A stretch of 64,000 bases of DNA from Candidatus Kapaibacterium sp. (GTDB lineage: Bacteria; Bacteroidota; Ignavibacteria; Kapaibacteriales; NICIL-2), in NCBI GenBank assembly GCA_026003475.1, contig BPHJ01000001.1:929189-993188 (forward strand), given 5' to 3'. Shown here piece by piece: positions 8,013 to 17,444 of the stretch (position 1 is its first letter; the number at the start of each line of letters is the position of its first letter). The notes beneath the pieces were generated by a model that saw only the letters and a program-made list of their open reading frames with translations, ran no database searches and was not told the DNA's origin. Both the position numbers and the translations under genes were made by a program.

Positions 8013-9791
8013 TTAGTGAATAACTACAAGAGGAATGATCGTGCTGGTAGTGCCGTGCTGAACGCGCACGAAGTACACACCGCTGGCAAGCCCGCTGCAC
8101 TCGATGGGGAGCAAGCGTACGCCAGGCTGCGCTACTTCATCAGCGATCAGCATTAGCCGCTGTGCTGCCGGATCGAGCAACTCAACGCGGAGTGGAGCAA
8201 CCTCGTGAGATTCAAGTTCGAGGAATGCCCGCTGATCTACTGGATTGGGACCAATACGCAGATGCTGAGACTCCTGCGTTGCAACCGATGCGATAACATC
8301 CGCCAGACGAATCCGTACCGTCACCGGCAGATGATCGCTGACCGTCGTCGTATAGCTCGATAAAAACGCGTTCGGTGCTTCCAGATACGTGCGGTGAACA
8401 GCTCCGAACAACTCATTGGAGACAATGATGTGATCGAGCATCCGTGCGTTGACCGACGAGCCAATGTAGGAACGCAGACCGAGTTCACTCATTGGTTTGG
8501 TGAGGATACGCCAATTAGCACTATCCTCAACGAACACAGCATACGGCGTCGGATTGGGAGTGACAACCGAGATAGTTACATCGTCGTTGAAGTCACCGAG
8601 AACGATCACCGCATCGTTGGTGTAGAAGGTGTTCAGGTAGTCGTGGAAGGTTTCAGCATCGGTCTTTCGTCGCTGCCAATCTTCTTGGGCGACGGTGGAA
8701 TCACCGGTCGCTTTTGCATGGATTGCAAAGAGCACAAGTTTTCGTTCGACCCCACCGATGGTAGCGCGGACAGTAAGCCGAAAGGGAAAGCGTCCGCTTG
8801 CCCATGCTTGCGACCCACCGTTGACCGCTAAGCCACTTTCGATGACGCTGACTACATCGCGATTGACCAGATAGGCCATCTTCTGCTGCTGATCAATCGG
8901 GGCAAGATAACCAGTGTATGCACCCTGAACGGTGCTGGCAAGGCTATCGAGAACATGCGCGGTGGTGACTTCTTGGAAAGCATAGATATCCGACCGCATC
9001 GAGTCGAGAGCCATGCGAATGCTGTTGAACTGACGCTGCTTGTTCGCAACACCGATCGTTGTATCGGTTGTGCCAAACCAGAGCAAATTCCACGTGGTCA
9101 CATCGAACGTGGCACTTTTGGGGACGGTGTCCTGCTCGATAGTTAAGCCAATGTCCGATGCGAAGCGTGGCAGAAGTTGATAGGTGCCACGGAACTGCGA
9201 GAGAACGCCGATGATGTCCACGCGCTGCGTCGGGATTGGCAAGCTGTTCCGAGCAATTTCGGTGTTTGCGTCAATGCGGACTTGGAGCTGGTCCCCCGCA
9301 CTACTGCGGATGTTGTAATTGCGATCACCTTGGAAGACACCTGTTTCGACAAACTCGACGTTCCGCACACGGACCAGCATACCCTCGAGTGCTTCGCCGA
9401 TGGAGGGAATGGATGCAGTGCGCGGGGTCGGCTCTGCTGTTGCTCCTGGGATAACCTGGAACACAACCGATCCTGTGATTTCAGCAAGGCCAGTGCCGGG
9501 TTGACCAGTTGTTTGTCCGAATTCTGTGAGTGTGCCAGCCAGTATTTCGACCGAATCCCCGACAGAGACACCCATCCGGAATGCACTATTGAAAACTGCA
9601 ATTCCTCCCGTGCCATCTTGAATGTAGCTGGTGTTCCGAAATTGGTCAGCGACAGTAACCCGACCGGCAATGCGTTCGCCGGTGCGAATGGAGTCGCCAA
9701 AAGGACGTTGCTTGAATTGTGCGATGGTGACGTACGTCTGTCCGCTCGCAACAAGACAAGAGGCACACAAAATCAGCACGATTGTTCTCAT
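8013..9791 (-). CDS. Secreted OB-fold / EEP-family nuclease or phosphatase with T9SS sorting domain
   Basis: 592 residues. A signal peptide (residues 1-17, MRTIVLILCASCLVASG) is followed by an OB-like, DUF5689/YhcR-like domain (~20-215, with IQDGTGGIAVF). Then comes an endonuclease/exonuclease/phosphatase domain with its hallmark residues: Asn in TTWNLLWF, Glu in AFQEV, LGDFNDD and SDHLPV. The last ~80 residues (IGPNPVDQ... SGVYFVRVQH) form a T9SS type A sorting domain, so export across the outer membrane is expected. It may degrade extracellular DNA or phosphoesters; the substrate is not determinable. It lies 21 bases after the DUF4397 lipoprotein. Confidence 0.87.
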   Translation of the reverse strand: MRTIVLILCASCLVASGQTYVTIAQFKQRPFGDSIRTGERIAGRVTVADQFRNTSYIQDGTGGIAVFNSAFRMGVSVGDSVEILAGTLTEFGQTTGQPGTGLAEITGSVVFQVIPGATAEPTPRTASIPSIGEALEGMLVRVRNVEFVETGVFQGDRNYNIRSSAGDQLQVRIDANTEIARNSLPIPTQRVDIIGVLSQFRGTYQLLPRFASDIGLTIEQDTVPKSATFDVTTWNLLWFGTTDTTIGVANKQRQFNSIRMALDSMRSDIYAFQEVTTAHVLDSLASTVQGAYTGYLAPIDQQQKMAYLVNRDVVSVIESGLAVNGGSQAWASGRFPFRLTVRATIGGVERKLVLFAIHAKATGDSTVAQEDWQRRKTDAETFHDYLNTFYTNDAVIVLGDFNDDVTISVVTPNPTPYAVFVEDSANWRILTKPMSELGLRSYIGSSVNARMLDHIIVSNELFGAVHRTYLEAPNAFLSSYTTTVSDHLPVTVRIRLADVIASVATQESQHLRIGPNPVDQRAFLELESHEVAPLRVELLDPAAQRLMLIADEVAQPGVRLLPIECSGLASGVYFVRVQHGTTSTIIPLVVIH

Positions 9792-9812
9792 GCATTCACC
9801 GAGGATAGTGGA

Positions 9813-10505
9813 CTATTGAACTTTCCATAGAAACCATCGCTGAGTCGTTGCCGACCCTGTGCGGATGTCGTACACAAAAAGGTAGTAGCACACACCACGT
9901 TCCAAAACTACGGTGGAATCAGCACTAATTGGTGTGTTGCGATCAGCATCGAGAACGCGGATGCGCATGGCACCAGTAGCTGCTGGTACAAATGGCATCA
10001 CTGTTTGGGCATCTACGATAGACTCACCGAGGGTTGAGTCATTGGCAATGACGGTAACAAACGTTTCTTCCGCAGCATTGATCACCTTGATTGCAGCATG
10101 ATCGGGAAATGGACTACGAGAAGTATCCACGATGGGACGGAGATAATCGGTGATCGTCGCGCCACGAACAACAATCGTGTACGACTGGCGGTCCGCCATG
10201 ACGTAGCGTTGCGATGCGATTCGAATCGGTGCAGCGAGCTCTTCCCCATAAGTTTCAACAAGCACATACGTCCCCGACGGAACCGCTATCGTGTTACTCA
10301 ATGCGCCATTTGCCAAGGACTCCAGCACTGTTGCACTATCAACCACCAAGCGAAGTGCCCCCGTTTTTGTCTGGGCATTGAACACTCGCACAAGTGCAGT
10401 GCCACCAGTGAAGGTAACCACACCGTCTTGGCAGGATGTCAGGAGCAAGGCACCAAGAATGACCGCGCTCAGAACGTTACGCGAAGTCCGAGTTGCATTC
10501 GCCAT
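9813..10505 (-). CDS. DUF4397-type lipoprotein
   Basis: 230 residues. The N-terminus has a basic start and a hydrophobic stretch ending in the lipobox LLTSC, so it should be lipidated at Cys25 or so. The body shows beta-rich repeats of the DUF4397 kind (TALVRVFNAQTKTGALRLVV; later AAIKVINAAEETFVTVIAND), a family found in Bacteroidota envelope proteins with no settled function. Its ATG lies 37 bases inside the 3' end of the Oar-like receptor gene, so the pair is translationally linked and may act together at the outer membrane. Confidence 0.75.
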   Translation of the reverse strand: MANATRTSRNVLSAVILGALLLTSCQDGVVTFTGGTALVRVFNAQTKTGALRLVVDSATVLESLANGALSNTIAVPSGTYVLVETYGEELAAPIRIASQRYVMADRQSYTIVVRGATITDYLRPIVDTSRSPFPDHAAIKVINAAEETFVTVIANDSTLGESIVDAQTVMPFVPAATGAMRIRVLDADRNTPISADSTVVLERGVCYYLFVYDIRTGSATTQRWFLWKVQ

Positions 10506-13500
10506 CGAGAAAAGAACGAATCAGTGTCGTAAATGCCTGGACGGCCGTTCGAATTCGTCGGAGATGAATACGATATACGGAGCCGTCCTTGTGAATCGAA
10601 TGGTGTTCCAGTGATTGGATCGTTGACAAGAGAGATAAGGCGATAGCTCTGGAAATTGACGTACTGCTGCAGTCCCCACGAGCTGTTGAGGAGGTTGAGG
10701 ATATTCTGAATGTCGAGCGTGAGCTCCAGCCGGGTGTTCCCAAACGATGGCAACTCTTGAACTAAGCGCACATCGAGCTGATGAATCCACGGCTCGCGCA
10801 TGCTATTGCGCGGAAGAACCTGGCCTTGGTACCGACGGAGTACATCATTGGCTGCGATAAAGTCCATCAACTGCTGCCATATTTGGTCAGCTGTACGAAG
10901 GTCAACTCCAGCCGGAGGAACAACAACGATGCGCGTATCCTTGTCCTCTGGGCGGGGAATGTACACCAAGTCGTTATATGTCAAGCCGTCTCCGTTGTAG
11001 TCGCCGATGTAGGTGAAGCTGTAAGGACGTCCCGAATTGGCAGTGTAGAATATACCCAGCGTCGTCGTGTACTTACCGAGAAGGCCGATGCGATAGAAGA
11101 GGTTGAGCGCCAGGCGATGCGGTACATCAAAGTTCGAGCGCCCAAGTGTTGCACGATTGGGATCGGTAGCGTCGGTATTCTGCCAATTGGATAATGCCGT
11201 GGCCGCTGTTGCATCGGCAAGATCGAAGGTGCCCGAATACACATACGAAATCATTCCGCTCAACCCGGGCACCAACGGGTTATTCTCCTGTAGCGAAAAC
11301 GATAGCATTCCACTATACTGATACCCAGCATTACGGCTGGCCAACAGTATTACCTGGGTAAATTCTGGTACAGCATTCGAATCGGTTCGTCCCGATGGAG
11401 ATCGCGCATACATCGGGCGTCCATCCAATGGCGAAAAAGGCATCGCCAATGATCGCCGAAGATTGATATTCCGAAACTCGACCGAATTGAGCAGTTGTCC
11501 GTACATTGCTTCCGCGGTCATTCGAAGCCATGGAGTTAGTTGCGCATCCAATCCAAGAGTGGTGCGCCATACTTGTGGGAAGCGGAAAGCAGGATCGGTG
11601 ACGTTGATCTGTGTAGTCGCGATCGGTTGACCAGGGAATGTTGGATCGCCTGGCTTGGGTGGATTGTACGGATCGAGTGTCACACGGAGGGGCACCGATG
11701 GTGAATCCAGCCGCATCAGGAGTGGCGCGTTTGCGTCGTTGTCCCGTCCGATACTGACGCGAAACAGATCCACGCCCGTATTGCTGTACTGATTGGAAAT
11801 CCAGACTGCAGGGACTCGACCGCTGAAGATACCAGTTCCGCCGCGCACTTGCAGTGTGCGGTCACCGCTGAGGTCGTAATTGAAGCCAATCCGTGGTGCC
11901 CAGAGCGGGACTGCATCGGGCAGGCGATCGGTCCGCAGCCCACTGGGAACTTCTTGATAGCGTGCTTTGAGCGAGTCCGGTAACGATGCATACATCCGGG
12001 CTAACGAATCAAACCGCGCGGCAAAGTGGGGATTTGCGTACGGCTTATCGAAATAAATCGGGAGATCAACGCGCATTCCTATGGTGAGCTTTAGCCGAGA
12101 TGAGAGCGTCCATTCGTCCATCGCATACACACCGCTTTGCATCATCCCCCACCGGGCCCGTGGTTGGGGATCGCCACCAGTGACAGCGGTGTTGGCATAG
12201 CTCACCTGATAAAAACTCGGCGTCCGATCTTGCAGCGCTTGCACATCGCGGAACGTGTAACTGCCGAAGTAGTCGGGAATGAACAAATTGTTGAAGCGAT
12301 AGAGTTCGTTGTGCGTGCCAATTGTAATGGTGTGTTCTCCGAGAAAAATCGAAAAATCATTCGTGATTGCAAGCTGCATTTGGTCGAGGGCATTCGCTTG
12401 GGAATTCCGCTCCGGTCCGAGCACAACTTGATCGGCACCGAGCATCACCTTGACTTGTGGAAACCGATCAGCACGGAGAACACGCTGATCATTGGTTTGC
12501 GTCCAGGCGATGCGGAATTCATTTGCCATGTTATCGCCCCAAATCGAATTCCATTGCAGCACGGTCGAATTGTTGATGCTTCGGAATTCATTCCACTGAC
12601 TCGAGAGCGAGAACACTTGCCGCGTGCGGAGCACATTGCGATCCTGAAATGCATTCGTGTAGTTGTGCCGGAGCTGGATTTTATGCCGGTCGGATAAATT
12701 CCAGTCTATGCGAGCAATGATGTTGAACGTGTTGTTCCTGGAAGTAAATAGATCCGCACTCCCAGCATCGTATCCATACACCTGACGCATAATGCGAACG
12801 ATCTCGTCGAGTTCGGCTCGACTATGGGGAAAATTGTTGAGTGCTGTCGGATTGTTGAGCGCAATTTCCAATGGCCGCTGGCGTAGGCGGCTTTCGGTTG
12901 TCACGTGAAAAAAGAGTGTATTGCGAATGATGGGCCCACCCAGCCGCGCACCGAATTGCGCATCGCTGAACTGTGCATAGGGCTGACGGAGAGCATCCGG
13001 GCTTGGTCCGACCAAATCCTGATTCCGACCGTATATGAAAGCCGAACCTTTGAATGTGTTGGTACCGCTGCGGGTGATTGCGTTGATGAGACCACCAGTA
13101 AAACCGCTCTGCCGCACATCGTAGGGCGAGATATTTACCTGAAGTTCTTCGAGAGCATCGAGCGAAAGAAGATTGGCGTTGGCTTGGCTACCCGCTGTGC
13201 CGGCTTGCCCCAAGCCGAAGATGTCGTTTGCAATGGCACCATCAATCTGGATGTTGTTGTAGCGCGAATTCGTACCGAGAATGCTGATCCCTTGCAAACC
13301 ATCATCCGCGCCAAATGCTGTTGTTTGTGTCGCGTAGGGGTTGACCCGAGCAATATCCGAAAGAGAACGATTGATTGCTGGCAGTGATGCAATCTCGTCT
13401 GCACTGGTACTCGTCCCACTACCGATTTTGGATGCTGAGAATGTGCGATCGCCTCTGCCGGTGACAACAATTTCCTGTTTCTGCATTTCGATGGGTGTTA

Positions 13501-13825
13501 GCTGGACATCCACCTGCGTTTGTTGCCCCAACTCGATGAATACCCCCGCAAGAGTATCCGGTTTGTAACCGACGTACGAAACCCGGATGCGATAAGGTCC
13601 CCCCACTCGCAATCCACGAAGAGAATAACGCCCATTTCGCTCGGTTGTGGTCCCGTAGCGGGAACCACTGGGAATATGCTCAGCAACGACGGTTGCACCG
13701 TAGAGCGCTTCCCCACTTCGCCGATCCGTAACAGTCCCGCCGACGGAACCAGAAGTGACGCCCTGTGCAGCGGCTCCGACTCCGCATACACAGGCAATGA
13801 CGAACACCAAAATGAATGGTCGCAC
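10469..13825 (-). CDS. Oar-like TonB-dependent outer-membrane receptor
   Basis: 1118 residues beginning at GTG 13825 with a signal peptide ending near VGAAAQG. Residues ~25-115 form a carboxypeptidase-regulatory-like domain (GTVTDRRSGEALYGATVV, RVSYVGYKPDTL), followed by a plug (~120-250) and a long 22-strand-type barrel with aromatic strand ends; the last residues are WRMQLGLRVTF, a typical outer-membrane C-terminus. This is the architecture of Myxococcus Oar and Bacteroidota receptors. The ligand is unknown. A TAACTTTG promoter element lies about 40 bases upstream, and the gene overlaps the DUF4397 lipoprotein. Confidence 0.92.
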   Translation of the reverse strand: MRPFILVFVIACVCGVGAAAQGVTSGSVGGTVTDRRSGEALYGATVVAEHIPSGSRYGTTTERNGRYSLRGLRVGGPYRIRVSYVGYKPDTLAGVFIELGQQTQVDVQLTPIEMQKQEIVVTGRGDRTFSASKIGSGTSTSADEIASLPAINRSLSDIARVNPYATQTTAFGADDGLQGISILGTNSRYNNIQIDGAIANDIFGLGQAGTAGSQANANLLSLDALEELQVNISPYDVRQSGFTGGLINAITRSGTNTFKGSAFIYGRNQDLVGPSPDALRQPYAQFSDAQFGARLGGPIIRNTLFFHVTTESRLRQRPLEIALNNPTALNNFPHSRAELDEIVRIMRQVYGYDAGSADLFTSRNNTFNIIARIDWNLSDRHKIQLRHNYTNAFQDRNVLRTRQVFSLSSQWNEFRSINNSTVLQWNSIWGDNMANEFRIAWTQTNDQRVLRADRFPQVKVMLGADQVVLGPERNSQANALDQMQLAITNDFSIFLGEHTITIGTHNELYRFNNLFIPDYFGSYTFRDVQALQDRTPSFYQVSYANTAVTGGDPQPRARWGMMQSGVYAMDEWTLSSRLKLTIGMRVDLPIYFDKPYANPHFAARFDSLARMYASLPDSLKARYQEVPSGLRTDRLPDAVPLWAPRIGFNYDLSGDRTLQVRGGTGIFSGRVPAVWISNQYSNTGVDLFRVSIGRDNDANAPLLMRLDSPSVPLRVTLDPYNPPKPGDPTFPGQPIATTQINVTDPAFRFPQVWRTTLGLDAQLTPWLRMTAEAMYGQLLNSVEFRNINLRRSLAMPFSPLDGRPMYARSPSGRTDSNAVPEFTQVILLASRNAGYQYSGMLSFSLQENNPLVPGLSGMISYVYSGTFDLADATAATALSNWQNTDATDPNRATLGRSNFDVPHRLALNLFYRIGLLGKYTTTLGIFYTANSGRPYSFTYIGDYNGDGLTYNDLVYIPRPEDKDTRIVVVPPAGVDLRTADQIWQQLMDFIAANDVLRRYQGQVLPRNSMREPWIHQLDVRLVQELPSFGNTRLELTLDIQNILNLLNSSWGLQQYVNFQSYRLISLVNDPITGTPFDSQGRLRISYSSPTNSNGRPGIYDTDSFFSRWRMQLGLRVTF

Positions 13826-14074
13826 TCTTGCTATCTGTCTTGCGTGGTAGTGTTTTCGCAGCGCAAAGTTATGGAGTCTGCTGCCATGTTGCGGAACATC
13901 TTTTGGTAAACTATGCCGCGAGTTTCAGGAATTGGATGCTTCCAATTGAGTGCCGAGTTCATAACTTGCAACCCGCACTCTACCCACAGCATTTTGGCAA
14001 TCGGTTGTTTGGGTTCTCCCCTGAACACCTGATGCCTCAGTGCATACCCAAATTTCACCTACTCATTTTTCAGT
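13826..14074. other. Divergent intergenic region between the Oar-like receptor and pyrG
   Basis: The longest gene-free stretch in the window (249 bases). It holds the receptor's -7 element near its left end and an inverted repeat, AATTGGA-TGCT-TCCAATT, at 13930-13947 (7-bp arms). I see no clear TAnnTTTG promoter for pyrG, no ORF with coding character and no RNA gene. The repeat could be an operator or a leader hairpin for pyrG; nothing further can be said from sequence. Confidence 0.6.
13864..13871 (-). promoter_or_regulatory. Bacteroidota-type -7 element for the Oar-like receptor
   Basis: Read on the minus strand this is TAACTTTG, a full match to TAnnTTTG, about 38 bases before the GTG start of the receptor. 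No TTTG/TTG was found at the expected 19-21 base distance upstream, so only the -7 half is supported. Confidence 0.35.
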
Positions 14075-15733
14075 ATGGCAACCAAGAAGCGAACGTCTCG
14101 GAGAACCAAATACATTTTTGTCGTTGGTGGTGTCCTCAGTTCGGTAGGCAAAGGTATCGCATGTGCATCACTGGGATTACTCTTGAAGTCCCGCGGGTAC
14201 CAGGTCACAATCCAAAAGTTCGACCCATACATCAACGTTGATCCGGGCACGATGAACCCACTCCAGCATGGGGAGGTGTACGTTACCGATGATGGAGCAG
14301 AAACGGATCTCGACTTAGGCCACTACGAACGATACTTGAACACCTCGATGACCCGCTTCAACAATGCAACCACGGGGCAGATTTATTACGAGGTCATTCA
14401 GCGGGAGCGTCGCGGACACTATCTGGGCAAGACCGTGCAGGTAATTCCGCACATCACCGACGAAATCAAACGCCGCATGACGTACTTCGACGGCGAATAT
14501 GACATCGTGATCATCGAAATCGGCGGCACAGTCGGAGACATCGAATCCCAACCCTACCTTGAAGCGGCACGACAACTGACACTCGAGCGCGGACGAAGTT
14601 CGTGCATGACCATACTGCTGGCATATGTTCCCTACATTCGATCCGCCGGTGAGCTCAAGACCAAGCCGACCCAGCATGCTGCCAAAGAGCTCATGGAATT
14701 TGGGATCATCCCAGAAATCATTCTCTGTCGCACCGAACATCGAATACCCAAAGAGGTGCGTTCAAAAATTGCACTTTTCTGCAACGTGGACGAAGAAGCC
14801 GTCATCGAACTACCCGACGTTGAAACAATCTACGAAGTGCCACTGGTGATGGCGCGGCGGAATCTCGATGCCATCGTGCTCCGGAAGCTACGCCTCAAGC
14901 CGAATGAACTCGAGCTCGATACATGGTCACGCTTTGTCCAACGCATCAAGAATCCACGCACAAGCATCGAAATCGCTCTGGTCGGCAAGTACGTCAGCTA
15001 TCACGATTCCTACAAGAGCATCATCGAAGCATTCGTCCATGCTGGTGCAATCAACAACTGCAAAGTCGAACTGCGCTGGATTAGCGCCGAGGAAGTCACC
15101 AAAGAAAACGTTGAAGAGCTCCTCCAGGGAGTCCGTGGTGTGCTTGTCGCACCAGGATTCGGAGCGCGTGGCATCGAAGGAAAGATTACAGCAATCGAGT
15201 ACGTTCGCACTCGGGGTATTCCGTTCTTTGGGATTTGCTTGGGGATGCAATGTGCCGTCATCGAATTTGCCCGAAATGTTTGCGGACTCAGTGATGCAAA
15301 CTCCTCAGAATTCAAGCGCACCCGACAGAACGTCATCCATCTCATGCCTGATCAAGAAAAGATCGAGGACAAAGGCGGAACAATGCGCTTAGGGGTCTAT
15401 CCCTGCCTGCTGCGGGAAGGTACAAAAGCCCACCGTGCCTACAATCAGGATTTAGTCTTCGAACGTCACCGGCACCGATATGAACTCAACAACAGCTTCC
15501 GCCCCATCCTCGAAGACCACGGCATGATTATGAGCGGTGTCTCCCCCGACAATCGCCTGGTCGAGATCATCGAGCTTGATGGCCATCCATGGTTTGTCGG
15601 TGTGCAATTTCATCCCGAACTCAAGTCGCGTGCCGTTATTGGACACCCACTGTTTATCCATTTTGTCCGCGCAGCACTTCGAATGAAACCTGATGAGGAT
15701 AGTAGCAATGAAGTGGATAATTCTGCTCTGTAG
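14075..15733 (+). CDS. pyrG: CTP synthase
   Basis: Makes CTP from UTP, ATP and glutamine. 552 residues, the normal length. The N-terminal synthetase domain starts with the P-loop region [19 protein letters not shown] and has the characteristic [20 protein letters not shown] (the UTP/Mg site). The C-terminal class I glutamine amidotransferase has the catalytic Cys in [13 protein letters not shown] and the His/Glu in VQFHPEL. The 3' end overlaps the FKBP gene by 26 bases. It leads a three-gene plus-strand unit. Confidence 0.98.
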   Translation: MATKKRTSRRTKYIFVVGGVLSSVGKGIACASLGLLLKSRGYQVTIQKFDPYINVDPGTMNPLQHGEVYVTDDGAETDLDLGHYERYLNTSMTRFNNATTGQIYYEVIQRERRGHYLGKTVQVIPHITDEIKRRMTYFDGEYDIVIIEIGGTVGDIESQPYLEAARQLTLERGRSSCMTILLAYVPYIRSAGELKTKPTQHAAKELMEFGIIPEIILCRTEHRIPKEVRSKIALFCNVDEEAVIELPDVETIYEVPLVMARRNLDAIVLRKLRLKPNELELDTWSRFVQRIKNPRTSIEIALVGKYVSYHDSYKSIIEAFVHAGAINNCKVELRWISAEEVTKENVEELLQGVRGVLVAPGFGARGIEGKITAIEYVRTRGIPFFGICLGMQCAVIEFARNVCGLSDANSSEFKRTRQNVIHLMPDQEKIEDKGGTMRLGVYPCLLREGTKAHRAYNQDLVFERHRHRYELNNSFRPILEDHGMIMSGVSPDNRLVEIIELDGHPWFVGVQFHPELKSRAVIGHPLFIHFVRAALRMKPDEDSSNEVDNSAL

Positions 15734-16187
15734 TGGTGCAATGCTGATCGTGCAGGCTCTTGCACAAGAGCACGATTCAGTCATCCACTTTTTCTCGTTG
15801 CCGCTCGATACCAGCATTGCAGCACCTGCACCAGCAATGGAACAGCGCGATAGCAGCGGCTTGATTATCATTGATGTTGCTTATGGCAAAGGCGAGCTAT
15901 CTGCTCCCAACCGTCGCCACTACGTCCGCTTTATCCTTAGCCGTGCATCAATGGAAGAGTATGTGTACACTGAGTATGCTGGAACGAAAGTATTCGCGTT
16001 CATTCCGGATTCAACCAACGTTTTCCCTGGCTTCAAATACGCACTCAAGGGTATGCGCGTTGGTGGGCGGCGTCGCGCAATTATTCCTCCCGAACTTGCC
16101 TACGGTACACGCGGACGTCACTCTTACGGTATCGGACCCAACGAAACTCTCATACTGGATTTGGAACTACTCAAGCTTGACCCGTGA
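15708..16187 (+). CDS. Secreted FKBP-type peptidyl-prolyl isomerase
   Basis: About 159 residues from ATG 15708, chosen because GAGG lies about 10 bases upstream and the signal peptide ([19 protein letters not shown]) then starts cleanly; an earlier in-frame ATG at 15693 adds five residues. The rest carries the FKBP fold markers: [31 protein letters not shown] and the closing [10 protein letters not shown]. FKBPs catalyse cis-trans prolyl isomerisation; here in the periplasm or envelope. The gene overlaps pyrG at its start and shares GTGA with the following gene at its end. Confidence 0.82.
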   Translation: MKWIILLCSGAMLIVQALAQEHDSVIHFFSLPLDTSIAAPAPAMEQRDSSGLIIIDVAYGKGELSAPNRRHYVRFILSRASMEEYVYTEYAGTKVFAFIPDSTNVFPGFKYALKGMRVGGRRRAIIPPELAYGTRGRHSYGIGPNETLILDLELLKLDP

Positions 16188-17440
16188 TCACCAACCTTGC
16201 ACTCTTTGAGCATCCATCACACGTTGACCTGTTGTATCCCTTTTCTATCCTCCACCTGCCGTGGGAATTGCGCTTCGGTGCACTGACTATCATTGAGACA
16301 TGGCAGAAGCTCTGTGGTGCTACTGTTATCGGGTGCTTCGGTCGCGAAGAGAATCTTGCCTCCTTCTACGCGCGATTCCCTGAATACCGCGCGCAGCAAC
16401 TTGGAGTTGGGAATGTGCTGCTTGTCTCCAGCCGCTTGGTACCGACAAAGAGTGTGGTCAAGCAGCTTCGAGAGCATGTGGATCTTCACCGGGCAGTTGC
16501 ATTCACTGTCCACGGTGAGCTTGTGGCTGTTTCACTTCCGATCACGACGTGGGACCAGTTATCGCTCGAGCAATGGAGCGATGTTGAACAGCTCCACCAG
16601 CAGCACCAGTGGCAAACTGTCGAACTTCCGACGGCAAGGCTCCTTGGCTACTTGTGGGAAATGCTCGACGTTCAAGCATCTGCCATTGCAGAGCAGTTTG
16701 AATTCTTTACCGATGCAACAATTCACCAATCCGATTTTGCCAGTGCGCAGGTTGCTGCGCTCGATGCAGAGTCGATCGCTGTTGGCGAGCATTCTTCAAT
16801 TGCACCGTTTGTTGTGTTGGATGCAACGCGTGGTCCCATCATCATCGGCAACCACGTAACGATCATGCCCCATGTAACAATTATCGGTCCGTGTGCGATT
16901 GGCGACCACTCGACGATCAAAGCTGGCGCAAAGATTTATGCCAACACGAGCATTGGTAGATGGTGCAAGGTTGGTGGCGAACTCGATAGCTCGATCTTCC
17001 AAGATTATTCGAACAAACAGCATGATGGATTTGTCGGACACTCGATCATCGGTGAGTGGGTCAACCTCGGTGCTGATACCAACACGAGCAACCTCAAGAA
17101 TACCTACCGTCCCATTTCCATCGAATTGCCAAGCGGTCGCATCGTGACAGGTCGAACATTTCTGGGATTGCTCTGTGGGGATCACACAAAGGCAGGGATC
17201 AACACCATGTTCACCACAGGCACGGTTACTGGGGTTTGCGCGAATGTCTTTGGTGCAGGCTATACGCCGCCGGTGATTCCATCGTTTACCTGGGGCGGTA
17301 TCCAGGAGCACCGCCGCTGGAGCATTGAAGCAGCCGTGGACACCGCTCGCAGAGCCATGCTGCGACGTAATCGCACACTCTTACCGGAGGAAGAAGCACT
17401 TCTCCGTGCGGAATTCGAGCGTGTGGCACATACCCCGTGA
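16184..17440 (+). CDS. GlmU-like sugar nucleotidyltransferase/acyltransferase-like protein
   Basis: 418 residues starting at a GTG that overlaps the FKBP stop (GTGA, 16184-16187). The C-terminal half is a left-handed beta-helix of hexapeptide repeats (GEHSSIAPFVVLD, IIIGNHVTIMPHVTIIGP, IGDHSTIKAGAKIYANTSIG). The N-terminal half lacks the canonical GxGTRM nucleotide motif, which fits the alternative GlmU-like family known in Bacteroidota, thought to serve UDP-GlcNAc or related sugar metabolism. The activity is inferred from that family only. It converges on the TlpA-like gene with a four-base gap. Confidence 0.8.
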   Translation: MITNLALFEHPSHVDLLYPFSILHLPWELRFGALTIIETWQKLCGATVIGCFGREENLASFYARFPEYRAQQLGVGNVLLVSSRLVPTKSVVKQLREHVDLHRAVAFTVHGELVAVSLPITTWDQLSLEQWSDVEQLHQQHQWQTVELPTARLLGYLWEMLDVQASAIAEQFEFFTDATIHQSDFASAQVAALDAESIAVGEHSSIAPFVVLDATRGPIIIGNHVTIMPHVTIIGPCAIGDHSTIKAGAKIYANTSIGRWCKVGGELDSSIFQDYSNKQHDGFVGHSIIGEWVNLGADTNTSNLKNTYRPISIELPSGRIVTGRTFLGLLCGDHTKAGINTMFTTGTVTGVCANVFGAGYTPPVIPSFTWGGIQEHRRWSIEAAVDTARRAMLRRNRTLLPEEEALLRAEFERVAHTP

Positions 17441-17444
17441 GTCG

